Assembly (NCBI RefSeq): GCF_000002425.4
Contig: NC_037254.1
Span: 11,348,263-11,412,262, forward strand
Reading direction: 5' to 3'
Source of the DNA: Physcomitrium patens
Taxonomy: Eukaryota; Streptophyta; Bryopsida; Funariales; Funariaceae
Length of the DNA stretch: 64,000 nucleotides
The notes beneath the pieces were generated by a model that saw nothing but the letters and a program-made list of their open reading frames with translations, ran no database searches and was not told where the DNA came from. This document shows positions 1 to 10,250 of this stretch, one piece after another (within the stretch, counting starts at the first letter, position 1; every line of letters begins with the position of its first letter). A program made the translations under genes and the position numbers.

Positions 1-245
1 TGTGCACTACAGAAAGGCATCCTGACATGATATCAGCACAGTCATTTGCAATAGAATAACATCACTGTCAAGGTTACGTCGTCTATGCAGTTGCGCGCGC
101 GCGCACACACACACAAACCCCCCACCCCCAAAAAAAACAGACAAAAAAGAAAAAGAAAAAGAAAAAGACGAGCTTAAACCGCAAGACTAAGTACTGACGA
201 ACGAAACTCAAAGTAGAACACAAACAACGAAGTATTGTATTATAC
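1..245. other. Intron and 5'-edge sequence of the BSD gene
   Basis: This is the next intron of the minus-strand BSD gene (donor at 245-244) and perhaps the start of its next exon at the very edge. A GC/AC dinucleotide run and an A/G-rich tract lie at 93-170. No further exon could be assigned with confidence. Confidence 0.5.
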
Positions 246-3200
246 CAATCTGATTTTGAAGCTCTTTCATGAACGGAGAAGTCGCCAGAATTTGTTCAAT
301 CTCTCCTTTTCTGACCAGCAGAAGAAACATTTGGTTAACTCCAACACATTGAGAAACAAATTATCTAGATGGTACGGTTCAAAAACATCTGTGGAAATAC
401 AGCACGAATTTACACAACCAGCTGCTCAGATCCAATCAAAAGACATGAAATTTGCGCCATCTGAAACAGGGAAACAGTCGATTTATCAAAACTTATCATC
501 ATTGTATCAACCCAAGACAATAAAACAAAAGTAGTACCGATCATCCAGATTGAAGGTAGCGACCCAAGAGGCAAAATCATTTTCGTCCTCAGGTTCATCG
601 TAGTAGGTGCTGCTATCTCTCTGCATTGCATGCACCTGTCACGAAATAATGCAGGGAGAACATTACACCTTTAGACTTCAAATTGTGGAAAGAGACAAAG
701 TAGTCATCGTTGGCTTGAAATCCATTGCAACCCCACGTTGCGCTATAGCAAACACGCCATGCTATTGTAACATGTCATGACAACGCACACAATGGTCTTA
801 CATGGTTTTGAACAGTTGATCCTATTGATCCTAAACAATACAATCAGGGCAACCGCTCGCAAAACTTACGGAAAAAGCTGCAACCAGACAACTAGATCAT
901 ATGAAAGGAAGAATCTGTCTGAAAATATCTACAGATTACAACGTCAAACCGCAGCAATAGTATTAATAATCCGGAATGGAAAATCACAAGTTACTATTCG
1001 TCAGTACAAGATACCTGGGACTCATAACGGCTGTACTTCCTGCAGTTCAACAAATGTAGACTGGTCAATTGACAGATCCTCACACAGAAAACTAACTCGT
1101 CGAAAAATAGTCGTGCACCTTCTAGGATTAAACGATGTTGCTTAAGGCAAAAGAGACATAGGACTATTTCAGAATGTGATCAAGTTGTAATGAAACGAAA
1201 CATAGAAAATAACAGCTAGAAAGTTCACGGACGCAACTTAACCTTCAACTCATACCACATACATAGGCAAATGACATAATTCGGTGACCAGATGGAGGAA
1301 ACAAACTATCACCTGAAACCAACACCCATCCTAAAATAGAGACACCTAATTACAATGTTAGGAGAGTATGTCTAGGATTGCGAACGCAGTCTCACGTATT
1401 TGAATGTGAAGCTGATGAATCCCCCGTTGAAAGATAAGATTCAAGGCCAGAATTCCCCTCTGCATCTTCATCAACAGTAAGAACTTCTTTCACTTGTGCA
1501 AAAATTTCTGTGGTTCTGTAAAACACCCAAATATCGACGAAAATCACTATGAAGATCCCTTCTAAAGATTAAATAGTACTGATTGAAATTGTCGAAAGAA
1601 AATTTTATGCTAGAAATTATGTTATGAGTTTGCGGAGAAATATAGAAAACATAACAGTAGCTCAAGTATTAGAGCCGTTATCGACAATAGTGAATAAGAA
1701 CAGGATGTAACATACCCTTTCCAAACTGTGCTCCCAAAGACCTCTAAAGTTTGACCAACTGTCTCCAGTGACTCCTGAAGCACGACCAGAAAAAGGCATA
1801 GAGTTCTTATCAGAAACACAACTCCGAAAAAAATGTGCATCAATTCTTTCAAGGCTTCAAGTTTCAGACTGAACGAATACAACAGACCAACTACTGAAAT
1901 CATGGGCACCAGACAACAGAAAAGGCGCAAAACAGACTCAAGAGAAAAGTGGCAAAAGCTAAGCAAGATGAGTGTGAGAATGCTGTAATAGATAATCCTT
2001 ACTTGTGCCACTGTGGCGCCTGTTTCTAAGGTCGAAGGGAGGTCTTTGACAACATGAGCTGTGGCCCCCGTGATCACTTCTGTTTCTTTCTTCAACCCGA
2101 TTCCAAATTCCTTCAAATCATGTTGATATGTTTGAAGCACCCCGCCAGACTGTCAATGCAGAATAAAAATTAATCTCCGTGTAATATCAGTCACATGATC
2201 CAGTATATCATGCAGTCAGAAATAATTTCAACCCGAAGAGGACATCCTTCATAATAAGGGATATTCAATGCTTTAAGGTTTCTGCTCATTCAGGTTTCGC
2301 TCCTAAAAGACTCAAAGAAAAAGAAAAGAAAATGCCTAGGTATGTAAAAGTAATAATGACAATTGAGTAATAACCACCTTTTCCGCAATGGTCTTCATGA
2401 AACCCCCAAAGTTCCAGCCACTGAGTATTCACGGGAAATTGAAAATTAGACCTCAACAATCTCAAAAAGGATAGTTATCTAATGTGTTAAACAACACCAT
2501 CTGTATTTATACAAGTACAGGGAACGACGTTGAGTGAAAGGTTGCATACGCACCTTGATTGCGACTCTCTTGGGGATTCCTGCTCCTTGTTCGTCACATC
2601 ATCATCATCATGCTCCTGAGTCAAGAAACAAAAAGGTTATGATCCGCAAAAACTTTGAACCATGACGCCAACAATGTATCCATGCTTTGGTGAGAATCCA
2701 AGTTCCAATACTACACTAGCTAAGGCGTGAAATAACTCTCAGCAATCATCAACAAACAAAATTCTTGTCCAAGCAGAGAGGCAGTGAGTACGGTTTAGGC
2801 AGTAAGATGAGCACCAGTGAAGATGCTCCAAAAGGCGAATTTAACCATACTCAGTTTTTCCCATCGAACGACAATCATGCTCAGAACACGAGGCTCTATA
2901 ACGAAGAAGACGTAGCTCACAACATTCAATCACATCGTCCGACAAGTATTCTATCATGGCCATTTAAAATCGAGTTGCAAATCATGTGTAATGATGATGA
3001 TGATGATGATGATGATAACGAAGACGACGATGACGACGATACACCTACACGTAGAATGTTATACCATCCAGTCCTCAACTAAACAAAAGCCACATGTACA
3101 TGGTTCATCTTATATCCTATGAATCCCAAAGGCTCTTGTGGACACTGCAACATAGTAACGCCAAACGTCTCAACCATTAAAACCATGGAGTAATGGTGGC

Positions 3201-3691
3201 AACCTAGCACATTCTAGGGTTTTCAAGGGAAACAATCTACCACGTCAAGACGGATTCGACGATTCGAGAAAAGCAGATCAAAACGTGTCATACATATAAC
3301 GTAGGAATGACATGTTCTGAATGTGTTCATTTTCTCGCATTGATTGTTCAGGCACCCCTGTGGTTTAAAAACTACATCAGATGTCAATAATCTAATGTTT
3401 CTAGGTTTCATACAACTGGTCCTCTGCACACGCACCACCCAATCAGCCGCTCCTGGAGTCCTTCAATTAGCCTCACCAAGACAATCCCTTCATTCAAGCT
3501 CAATACGTGTTCATAAAAAGGTCCCGAAAATTGACGAGCACCGACTAAACAAGTGACATACAAGGGCAGCTAGCAGGAGGGGTACGACATACACATACCT
3601 GAGAAGATTCTGCACGAGGTGAAGAAGACGAGGAGGTGGATCCAAAAAGTCCACCCGAAAAGAACCCTCCAATGGGATTCCTCCCCATCAT
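246..3691 (-). CDS. BSD-domain-containing protein, 3' end outside window
   Basis: Nine exons can be joined on the minus strand with GT/AG borders and consistent phase: 3599-3691, 2554-2615, 2378-2420, 2003-2149, 1716-1774, 1396-1515, 1015-1039, 538-635, 246-310, giving about 237 residues; the last exons lie left of position 1. The start is the double ATG at 3691, just after an in-frame TGA. The N-terminus is Gly/Ser-rich, followed by an acidic stretch (EHDDDDVTNKE). Exons 3-5 carry the conserved plant N-terminal region (GWNFGGFMKTIAEK, then LKEFGIGLKKETEVI, VKDLPSTLE, ESLETVGQTLEVFGSTVWK). Exons 7-9 carry the BSD domain (KYSRYESQVHAMQ, TYYDEPEDENDFASWV, EIEQILATSPFMKELQ). The family is named after BTF2-like factors, synapse-associated and DOS2-like proteins; the molecular role of plant members is not settled. 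No stop or frameshift is seen, so it appears functional. Intron 1 (about 980 bp) holds a GAT microsatellite at 2992-3040. Confidence 0.9.
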
Positions 3692-4440
3692 GTTTCACAT
3701 GCAATGCCTTCCTCCCACTCTCTACCCTAAACACAGACGATGCGAAATCCCTAGCAAGCTCGGGTTCCAACACTCTCTGATGATTTCTTAAGCAGAGGCC
3801 AGAATTTTCTTATCCTTCCCTTCTCTCTCAAATCCTACACCAAAGCTTCGACCGCACACGTTTCCAAAGGCTCCTCGCATACACAAAAAAAGAAAAAAGA
3901 AAAACAATTGTCCCTCTCCTGCCGCGACTCTTATTCTGGACAACACAACGAGTGCCGCAATGCTTCAAATCTGGTGCTCGAAATTCAAAATTCGCGTGAG
4001 ATCGCGCAGCGCTAGTGTTACAATGGATCCTTACGATGCGCCGCAACAGGCAAAGAGAGAGAAACGACGAGTGAGGGTGCGAGAGAGGAGTGCGGTGATC
4101 GAAAGGATTGTAGACGTGAGCGAGAGGGGAAGCAAGGAAGCGTGCACAAAAACAAAGACCCCCCCCACCCTTCGAAGCCTCCTTGCTCTTCCGCATGTCT
4201 TCCGCATCGCGGGCTAGGCCGGGCCACCCACCGCGGGTCCCTCGCTCCCTCGCCGACCCGGGCTTCCACGTCGACCCGGCTTTTTTGAAAAAGTTATCCC
4301 CCACATGTAGATTCATGTAACATGTTACGGTTATGAAATATAGATCCACCTTTGATGAAGAATATGTTAACGGTGATGAATGTGGTTGGTTTTTAATGGT
4401 TGCAGATCTAACCATTAAAATGGTTCCAGAGCCAAAAGTG
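3692..4440. promoter_or_regulatory. Upstream region of the BSD gene
   Basis: This GC-richer flank lies directly upstream of the BSD start on the minus strand and should hold its 5' leader and promoter. No TATA box could be assigned. The minus-strand open frame at 3828-4415 has no recognisable domain and is read as 5' flank. Confidence 0.4.
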
Positions 4441-5184
4441 GAAAAATGAATCTAGAGGTTTTTTATTTTATTTTATTTTAAATTAATGATAATTAGAATG
4501 GATGGGTTATTTAGTAAAAACTTGGGTCTATTTTAGATTTCTCTTCATTTAATAATATTGTATCTCACTATAATGTTGAAAATACAAAATCTGCTTTTCT
4601 TAGTACATTCACGTAATGAACATCTAGGTTGAGGATATTTGCCTCTAAAACATTGGTTTTTGAATTGTATTTTAGAATAATTTGTGTTTATAGTTAATCT
4701 CTATGGGAGGTGCATTCTTGAACCTTATTTGTTGCAAGGATTTGAGATTTATTTTAGTTTTGATTTCCAAATCCAATATATCATAAGCTAATCATTCAAT
4801 TTTTTTACAACATAATGCATATATCATCAAAAAAATTATCAGATTTGCAGCTTTAGGAAGTCTTTCTTGTATTTTTTCCACAAGAGCATGTGATTTTTCT
4901 TTTGGAAATATTCCACCATAAGTTTGAAAAAATTCTGTCTTTTCATATATTCTTAAAAAAATATCTTTTAAATAATTTTTTAATCAAAATATAAGTCCTA
5001 TGTTTTAAATGAATTAATTAATTTAGATTTAAACATTATAAAAGTAAATAGATTTGATCTTTTAGATATTCAAATTTTATGTTTTAAACTTATTATAAAT
5101 CAATACATCAAGAATAAATCAATAAAATAATTAACCAAGCTTTATGATATGAAAAAGTAGTCCAAGACATGTCTTTAAACAAAT

Positions 5185-5222
<38 letters not shown>

Positions 5223-5385
5223 CATATTTATGAAAGAAGCTTCTTTTAAAAATTCTCAGTATATCCAAGTTGATATTTTGTTTCTTTGAAGATATTTCTA
5301 TATTTTAATTGATGCTAATTTTAAAGAAACCATAATATAACTAATTTTCGTTAATATTTCTATATTTTAATTGATATTAATTGAT
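4441..5385. other. AT-rich intergenic DNA with a TA microsatellite
   Basis: No gene was found. A (TA)n run lies at 5188-5221. A short direct repeat (around 5290-5325 and 5350-5385, sharing TTTCTATATTTTAATTGAT) abuts the point where element A begins abruptly inside its reverse transcriptase, so it marks the truncation breakpoint. Confidence 0.6.
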
Positions 5386-7788
5386 GCTCCAGCGGTCTTT
5401 CAACATATGATGAATGACATTTTCCGAGAGTACCTTGACGATTTTGTTGTCATCTATTTGGATGTTATTTTGATATTCTCGAAAAATGAGGAAGAGCATG
5501 AAAAACACGTTCGTTTGGTATTGAAGAAACTACGCGAGCGAGGACTATATGCCAAGTTGGAGAAGTGTTTATTTCACCAAATAGAGATAGAGTTTCTAGG
5601 GTTCATTGCGACTACGGAAGGCTTGAAGATGGACCCCAAGAAGATGGAAGCAATCGTGTCCTAGGAGGTTCCGAAGACGTTTAGAGACGTACAATGCTTT
5701 CTTGGTTTTGCCAACTTCTATCGGATCTTTATCAAGAATTACTCTCAAGTTGCTGCTCCTCTCACTCAGTTGACATGCAAGGATAAGTTGGAATGGGGAC
5801 CTCTAGCAGAGAAGGCGTTTCAAAACCTGAAGACCGCATTTACTACGACTCCAATCTTGGTACATCCAGACTTTGCAAAGGCCTTCTATTTAGAAACTGA
5901 TGCTTCAGATTTTGCTTTGGGAGCTGTACTTTCACAAATGGGAGAAGACAAGAAGCTCCATCCGATTGAATTCTATTCTCGAAAGTTCTCTGCTGTTGAA
6001 ATCAATTATGAGATCCACGATAAGGAACTTCTTGCTATAGTGGATTCTTTCTAAGAATAGCGTCACTTTCTTGAAGGAGCTACACATTCAGTGATTGTAT
6101 ACACAGATCACAAGAATTTGGAGTATTTCATGTCGGCTCGAGTTCTAAATCGACGTCAAGCTCGATGGAGTATGTTGCTATCTAAGTTCGATTTTATTAT
6201 CACTTATCGACCTGGAAAGCAGCAAGGACTATCTGATGCCTTATCGAGGAGATCGTATCTTGTACCAAAGGCTGGAGAAGCAGTGTTTGATCAACAATGT
6301 ACGACATTGTTGAAGCCAGAGCAATTTCAGCTTTGCGCTACTATTATGCCAATTGATGCTGACTTCCTGAATCAGGTACGTGCCGTAACCATTGAAGATT
6401 CAGTAGCCATTGATATTAAGCAGCGTGCCAATGACGACAAGTTCAAGGTGGAGGGAGATCTTTTATACTTTGAAGAGCAGTTATATATCCCAAAAGGACC
6501 AGCACGACCCCGAGTTCTTCAATCTCGCCACGATTTTCCAGTTGCGAGACATTTTGGATTCAACAAGACCTTGGAGCTTATTTCTTGAGATTTTTGGTGG
6601 CCCCAAATGTGGAAGGATGTGAAAAATTTTGTCCTCTCCTGCGACATCTATTCAAGATCCAAGAATCCTCGGCATCGCCCTTATGGACTCTTACAACCAT
6701 TGCCGATTCCACGTCGACCATGGTCTTCAATTTCCATGGACTTCATCACGGACCTGCCATCATCGAACTCATTTGACAGCATCTTTGTCGTGGTAGATCG
6801 GCTTACAAAAATGGCACACTTTGTCCCTTGCAAGAAGACATCGTCCAGTGAAGTCACAGTAAGGCTCTTTCTCGATAATGTGTATCGATATCATGGACTA
6901 CCAGATGATATCGTATCAGATCGAGGAACCCAGTTCGTATCAAAGTTTTGGAGATCTCTCTTTGAGATACTGAAGGTGGATATCAAGCTTTCTTCGGCTT
7001 TTCATCCTCAAACTGATGGTCAAACGGAACGAGTGAATCAAGTCTTGGAACAATACTTACGATGCAGCATCAACTATCATCAAGACGATTGGACCACATA
7101 TCTGCCGCTAGCCGAGTTTGCATATAACAACACCCTCCATGCGTCGACTCAATACACACCATTCTTTTCCAACTATGGATATCATCCAAAGCTTGATTTA
7201 TTGAGTCCATCAACAAATAACAATCCAGCAGCTGAAGGATTTGCGAAACAACTATCAGAGCTTCAAAATACGTTGAAGCTTCAATTACAATCCGCTCAAG
7301 AATCCTACAAGGCGTCTGTAGATAAATTTCGGAATCAAGCACCTACTTTCAAAATTGGAGATAAAGCATGGCTTCTTCGACGGAATATCAAGACCAAGCG
7401 ACCATGTGATAAGTTGGACTATCGAAGATTGGGACCATTTATCATCCAAAAGCAAATCAATCCAGTGGTGTACCGTCTGGAATTACCGGCTTCTATGAAG
7501 GTACATCCAGTCTTTCATGTTTCTTTGTTGGAGCCTTATCGAGAGTCATCTTTTCCTAGAAGAGTATAATGTCCGCCACCTAGTATTGAGATCGAGAACC
7601 ACGAGGAATACGAGGTTGAAAAGGTGCTGGATTTTCGGCGAAGGTGGGGCAAGTTGGAGTATCTTGTTCATTGATGCGGCTACGACATTAATGAGCGAAC
7701 GTGGGAGCCAGCTGAAAATTTCACTAATGCACCGCAAAAGGTACAGGAGTTTCATCAACAACATCCTCATAAACCTAAGCCGGTTTGA
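5386..7788 (+). pseudogene. pol: gypsy pol (RT/RNase H/integrase/chromodomain), broken
   Basis: One reading frame runs about 2.4 kb with no indel but six in-frame stops: 5662, 6052, 6058, 6586, 7567 and 7672. The RT remnant begins at APAVFQHMMNDIF; its catalytic box reads IYLDVILIFS, so the second Asp of YLDD is Val. RNase H starts near 5860 ([20 protein letters not shown]) and ends at GLSDALSRR. The integrase zinc finger near 6520-6660 has lost a Cys (CDIYSRS). The integrase core keeps all three acidic residues: MDFITD (6740), SDRGTQF (6917) and QTERVNQ (7018). The chromodomain spans about 7600-7760 (EEYEVEKVLDF, then CGYDINERTWEPAENF). The protein cannot be made whole. Each stop is one C-to-T or G-to-A step from the residue expected there. 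Confidence 0.9.
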
Positions 7789-7925
7789 CAATAGCTTCTT
7801 TCTGAAGCTTGCTCACCCAAGAATATAAGAAAGGGAGAGAGCACCACCAAAATTCGTGGTTGATGTAGTTATTTTCTCCAAGATAAAATAGAATTTTTTC
7901 AATAGCCATAGTTTGGTCTTTTGAT

Positions 7926-8279
7926 ATGGATAGCCAAGAGATAGATACTATACCAGTCAGATTATCTCAACTAACTAGTTCACGAAGGCGACCCCGAGAT
8001 GAAGAACCACCTGCACCACGACAACAACGGAGGATACCAAGTAACCGATCACTGGTGATTGTATTTGAGTCCGAGCCTGCTTACGATGGTCAACCAGAAG
8101 GCATATTTGCAGGACAATTTCACAATGAAGACACGGAAGTTCATGCTTGGTTAGAAGTTGAAGGAGTGGGCCACTACCATTGGCTTCAAGGGCCGATGAA
8201 CCACTTACCTCGTGAACAACAGTTGGAGTTCATAGCAGACGTTATGCGACAGATCTTCATTTTCTTGCGTTGGTACTGA
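7926..8279 (+). CDS. Third ORF of element A, 117 aa, unknown function
   Basis: An intact ORF lies 137 bases after the chromodomain stop and ends 50 bases before the 3' LTR. The N-terminal half is Arg/Pro-rich and polar (SSRRRPRDEEPPAPRQQRR); the C-terminal half is compact with many Trp, His and Glu residues (GHYHWLQGPMNHLPREQQ, then FIADVMRQIFIFL). It has no signal peptide or obvious membrane segment, so it does not look like an envelope protein. Decayed relatives sit at the same place in elements D (58080-58504) and E (43232-43654, minus); these share a LVI.FE-like block, a G.GYY.WL block and an N-L....LE-IA......FL block. Conservation across diverged copies argues for a real protein. It is odd that it remains open while pol is broken. 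Function unknown. Confidence 0.7.
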   Translation: MDSQEIDTIPVRLSQLTSSRRRPRDEEPPAPRQQRRIPSNRSLVIVFESEPAYDGQPEGIFAGQFHNEDTEVHAWLEVEGVGHYHWLQGPMNHLPREQQLEFIADVMRQIFIFLRWY

Positions 8280-8368
8280 TTGACAACAACATTGCTTCTC
8301 AGAGACCTCAAAGCTAAAGGAAGGGGTGATGTTAGGGACATAGTCCTTAGAACCTTCGAGAGACAAGT

Positions 8369-8516
8369 TTCTAGAACCTTCTAGAGACAAGCTTTTAGAA
8401 CCTTCTAGAAACTTCTTAGTTGGTAGAAGATGTTAGGGACATAGTCCTTAGAATCTTCTAGAGATAAGTTTCTAGAACCTTCTAGAAGCAAGTCTCTGGA
8501 ACCTTCTAGAAGCTTC
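8369..8516 (+). promoter_or_regulatory. Cluster of heat-shock elements in LTR U3
   Basis: Alternating GAA and TTC triplets with 5-bp spacing occur at 8369-8386 (TTC,GAA,TTC,GAG), 8398-8415 (GAA,TTC,GAA,TTC), 8470-8487 (TTC,GAA,TTC,GAA) and 8499-8516 (GAA,TTC,GAA,TTC), plus a two-unit site at 8539-8546. Three arrays are perfect four-unit heat-shock elements, the binding pattern of trimeric heat-shock factors. The last full array ends 42 bases before the TATA box. Heat responsiveness is inferred, not shown. Confidence 0.75.
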
Positions 8517-8557
8517 CTAGTTGGTAGAAGTTGCTTGAGAAGCTTCCTAAATAGGAG

Positions 8558-8565
8558 TATATATT
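8558..8565 (+). promoter_or_regulatory. TATA box of element A LTR
   Basis: TATATATT lies directly downstream of the heat-shock-element cluster and about 210 bases before the LTR end, a normal place for an LTR promoter. Confidence 0.65.
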
Positions 8566-8986
8566 AGAATCGAGGCTGAAGAGTTCTTCAGTCTCGACAA
8601 CACATCTCTTGGAGCTCTAGCTCACCTCTCTGGTGTTGTTCTTGTATTCATCTGATTAATCTAGTTCTTGCCAATTCTTCTTGAACTTCTTGGTAGATAT
8701 CAAGTCTGTATTCTGTGTCCGTGACAACCGGTCTATCTCAAGTCTTCAAGATCCTTCTAATCCGCAACCACATAAAACCTCATTTTAATGTATGACAAAT
8801 TGGACCAAAACAAAATTGAATAGAATTAAACAAAATTGGACACGGAAGACAAAACTGAGCAACTAGAATTAAGACAAAATAAAAATAATAAAAAGATATA
8901 AAATCCAATTGTATTAAGAAAAAAGGTCCAAAGCCATACATGACCAGATGCTCCCAAAAGGCCTTTGTCAGTCCTATTTATACTTT

Positions 8987-9186
8987 GTTCTACCACCCTA
9001 GACTTTTTAAAATATTTGTAGGTGATAGATTCCTCGTAGATAACCACCTTAAACTCTCTATAAAAGGCTTCATGATAGGCCCCACCTAGATAACCACCCT
9101 AAGTCTTTTTTAGAAGGTTTTATGGTAGAGTCTATCTAAATAATCGTCCTAAACTCTTTTTAGAATGTTCCATGATGGATTATATC
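8987..9186. repeat. Four-unit 50-bp tandem repeat
   Basis: Units start near 8987, 9037, 9087 and 9137. Each contains a version of TAGATAACCACCTTAAACTC followed by a TTTTTAGAAGG-like stretch. The surrounding 8772-9680 is AT-rich with no gene; 9541-9600 resembles the 3' part of repeat family F (TTATAGTCCTATAAAATAAATAAAAGC). Confidence 0.7.
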
Positions 9187-9680
9187 TGATCCACTAATAT
9201 AACCTCAATTTTAGAAACTTCCATGGTTCTAACTATCTATTCCTATACAAATATCTTATCAATATCCCATTACAAATATGTACTTAAATTCCTTAAAGCT
9301 AATATGTATAGAAATCTTATCAAGTTTTAATTCAAAACTTACATTTGAATCAAGAAAACACACTCTCGCTTATTATAGACATATGATTTCATGCCTCAGA
9401 ATTAGGTTTTAAACTTGAATTATAATTGATCCTTCTTAAGTATCAATCTAAGATTTCACTAAATATTTTTTACAAATTTCTATTTTTTATTTCTACTTAA
9501 AGATGTCTATAAGATTATTTTTACTAATTTATTATGATTTGTCTTATTTATAGTCCTATAAAATAAATAAAAGCTATTTTTATAAAAACATTAATATTAA
9601 ATTATTTTATTATAATTTTAATTTTTTTTATATTTTGAAATTAATTTTCTACTATAATTTTAAATAAATTCTTCTATAAT

Positions 9681-10250
9681 TATTACAGATATACTTATAG
9701 TTATCCAGATAATATGAATAAGTAGAAGTAAATAAAAGTAGGTTAATTTGATAATATCTTATAAATAAGCTTCTTAGAAGTTATATAGACTTGGATTCAC
9801 CTTTAAACATGTCTATATGTGATTGATAGGTTAGAAACTTGGCCAACAAGTTAGTCATATATTATATGTATTGGTAGCTTGTACTACAAGCTAATAATGT
9901 GGTGCACATATAAAAAACTTGCTTTGCAAGTTAAGATATATGTCTCACAAATTGAATACATGTTGGAGGTCCTACAGAATGTTGCAACATAATTTTTAGA
10001 TAGATAGTATATGTAGAAGAAAGAATGAAGCCTTCTTCACTCTTGTCAATTCTTTTCTTGCTTCTAAGCTAGTTTCAAGAGTCTTTAATTTCCTAATCTT
10101 TGCTAGTAGCTATTTCAATTTCTTATTAAATATATTTATTTTCTTATTTTTAGTTTCTTATTTCTCTTTAATTTATTTTTCACTTATTTATGTACATTCT
10201 TTGAATTCTTATCTTTAATAGTAATATAATACTTCAATCTATCTTTTATC
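9681..10250 (+). repeat. Solo or fragmentary gypsy LTR (D/E family)
   Basis: It matches the LTR of element D along its length: an ACAGATATACTTATAG-like start, then GATTGATAGGTTAGAAACTT, GTAGCTTGTACTACAAGCTAATAATGTGG, a TTGGAGGTCCTACAGAATG-like block and ATGAAGCCTTCTTCACTC. No adjacent coding relic was seen, so it is probably a solo LTR. Confidence 0.65.

Larger units (their letters stand above)
5386..8771 (+). mobile_element. 5'-truncated Ty3/gypsy chromovirus (element A)
   Basis: The order is partial RT, RNase H, integrase, chromodomain, a separate downstream ORF, a purine-rich tract (AAAGGAAGGGG near 8317-8326) and one LTR starting TGTTAGGGACATAG at 8330. The 5' LTR, gag, protease and most of RT are missing. 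The gypsy order plus C-terminal chromodomain defines a chromovirus; moss genomes are known to carry several chromovirus clades, but I cannot assign the clade. Composition is much less AT-rich than elements D and E, so this looks like the youngest chromovirus copy here. The right LTR border is approximate, because no second LTR is available for comparison. Confidence 0.88.
8330..8771 (+). repeat. 3' LTR of element A
   Basis: The LTR begins with TGTTAGGGACATAGTCC after the purine tract and ends near 8771 at CAACCA; the end is approximate. U3 contains a 101-bp tandem duplication (TGTTAGGGACATAGTCCTTA at 8330 and 8431). A TATA box (TATATATT) is at 8558-8565, with transcription expected to start near 8590. 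Four heat-shock-element arrays lie just upstream of it. Confidence 0.8.

Noticed and set aside
777..1145. 122-codon plus-strand frame
   Set aside because: It is antisense to introns and the micro-exon of the BSD gene.
2765..3082. Plus-strand frame with a long Asp run
   Set aside because: It is a GAT microsatellite inside intron 1 of the BSD gene read in one frame.
3960..4217. 85-codon plus-strand frame, Arg/Ser-rich
   Set aside because: It overlaps the BSD gene's upstream region, has no similarity and is low complexity.
3828..4415. 195-codon minus-strand frame upstream of the BSD gene
   Set aside because: No domain, low-complexity composition, located in 5' flank; it does not join the BSD exons.
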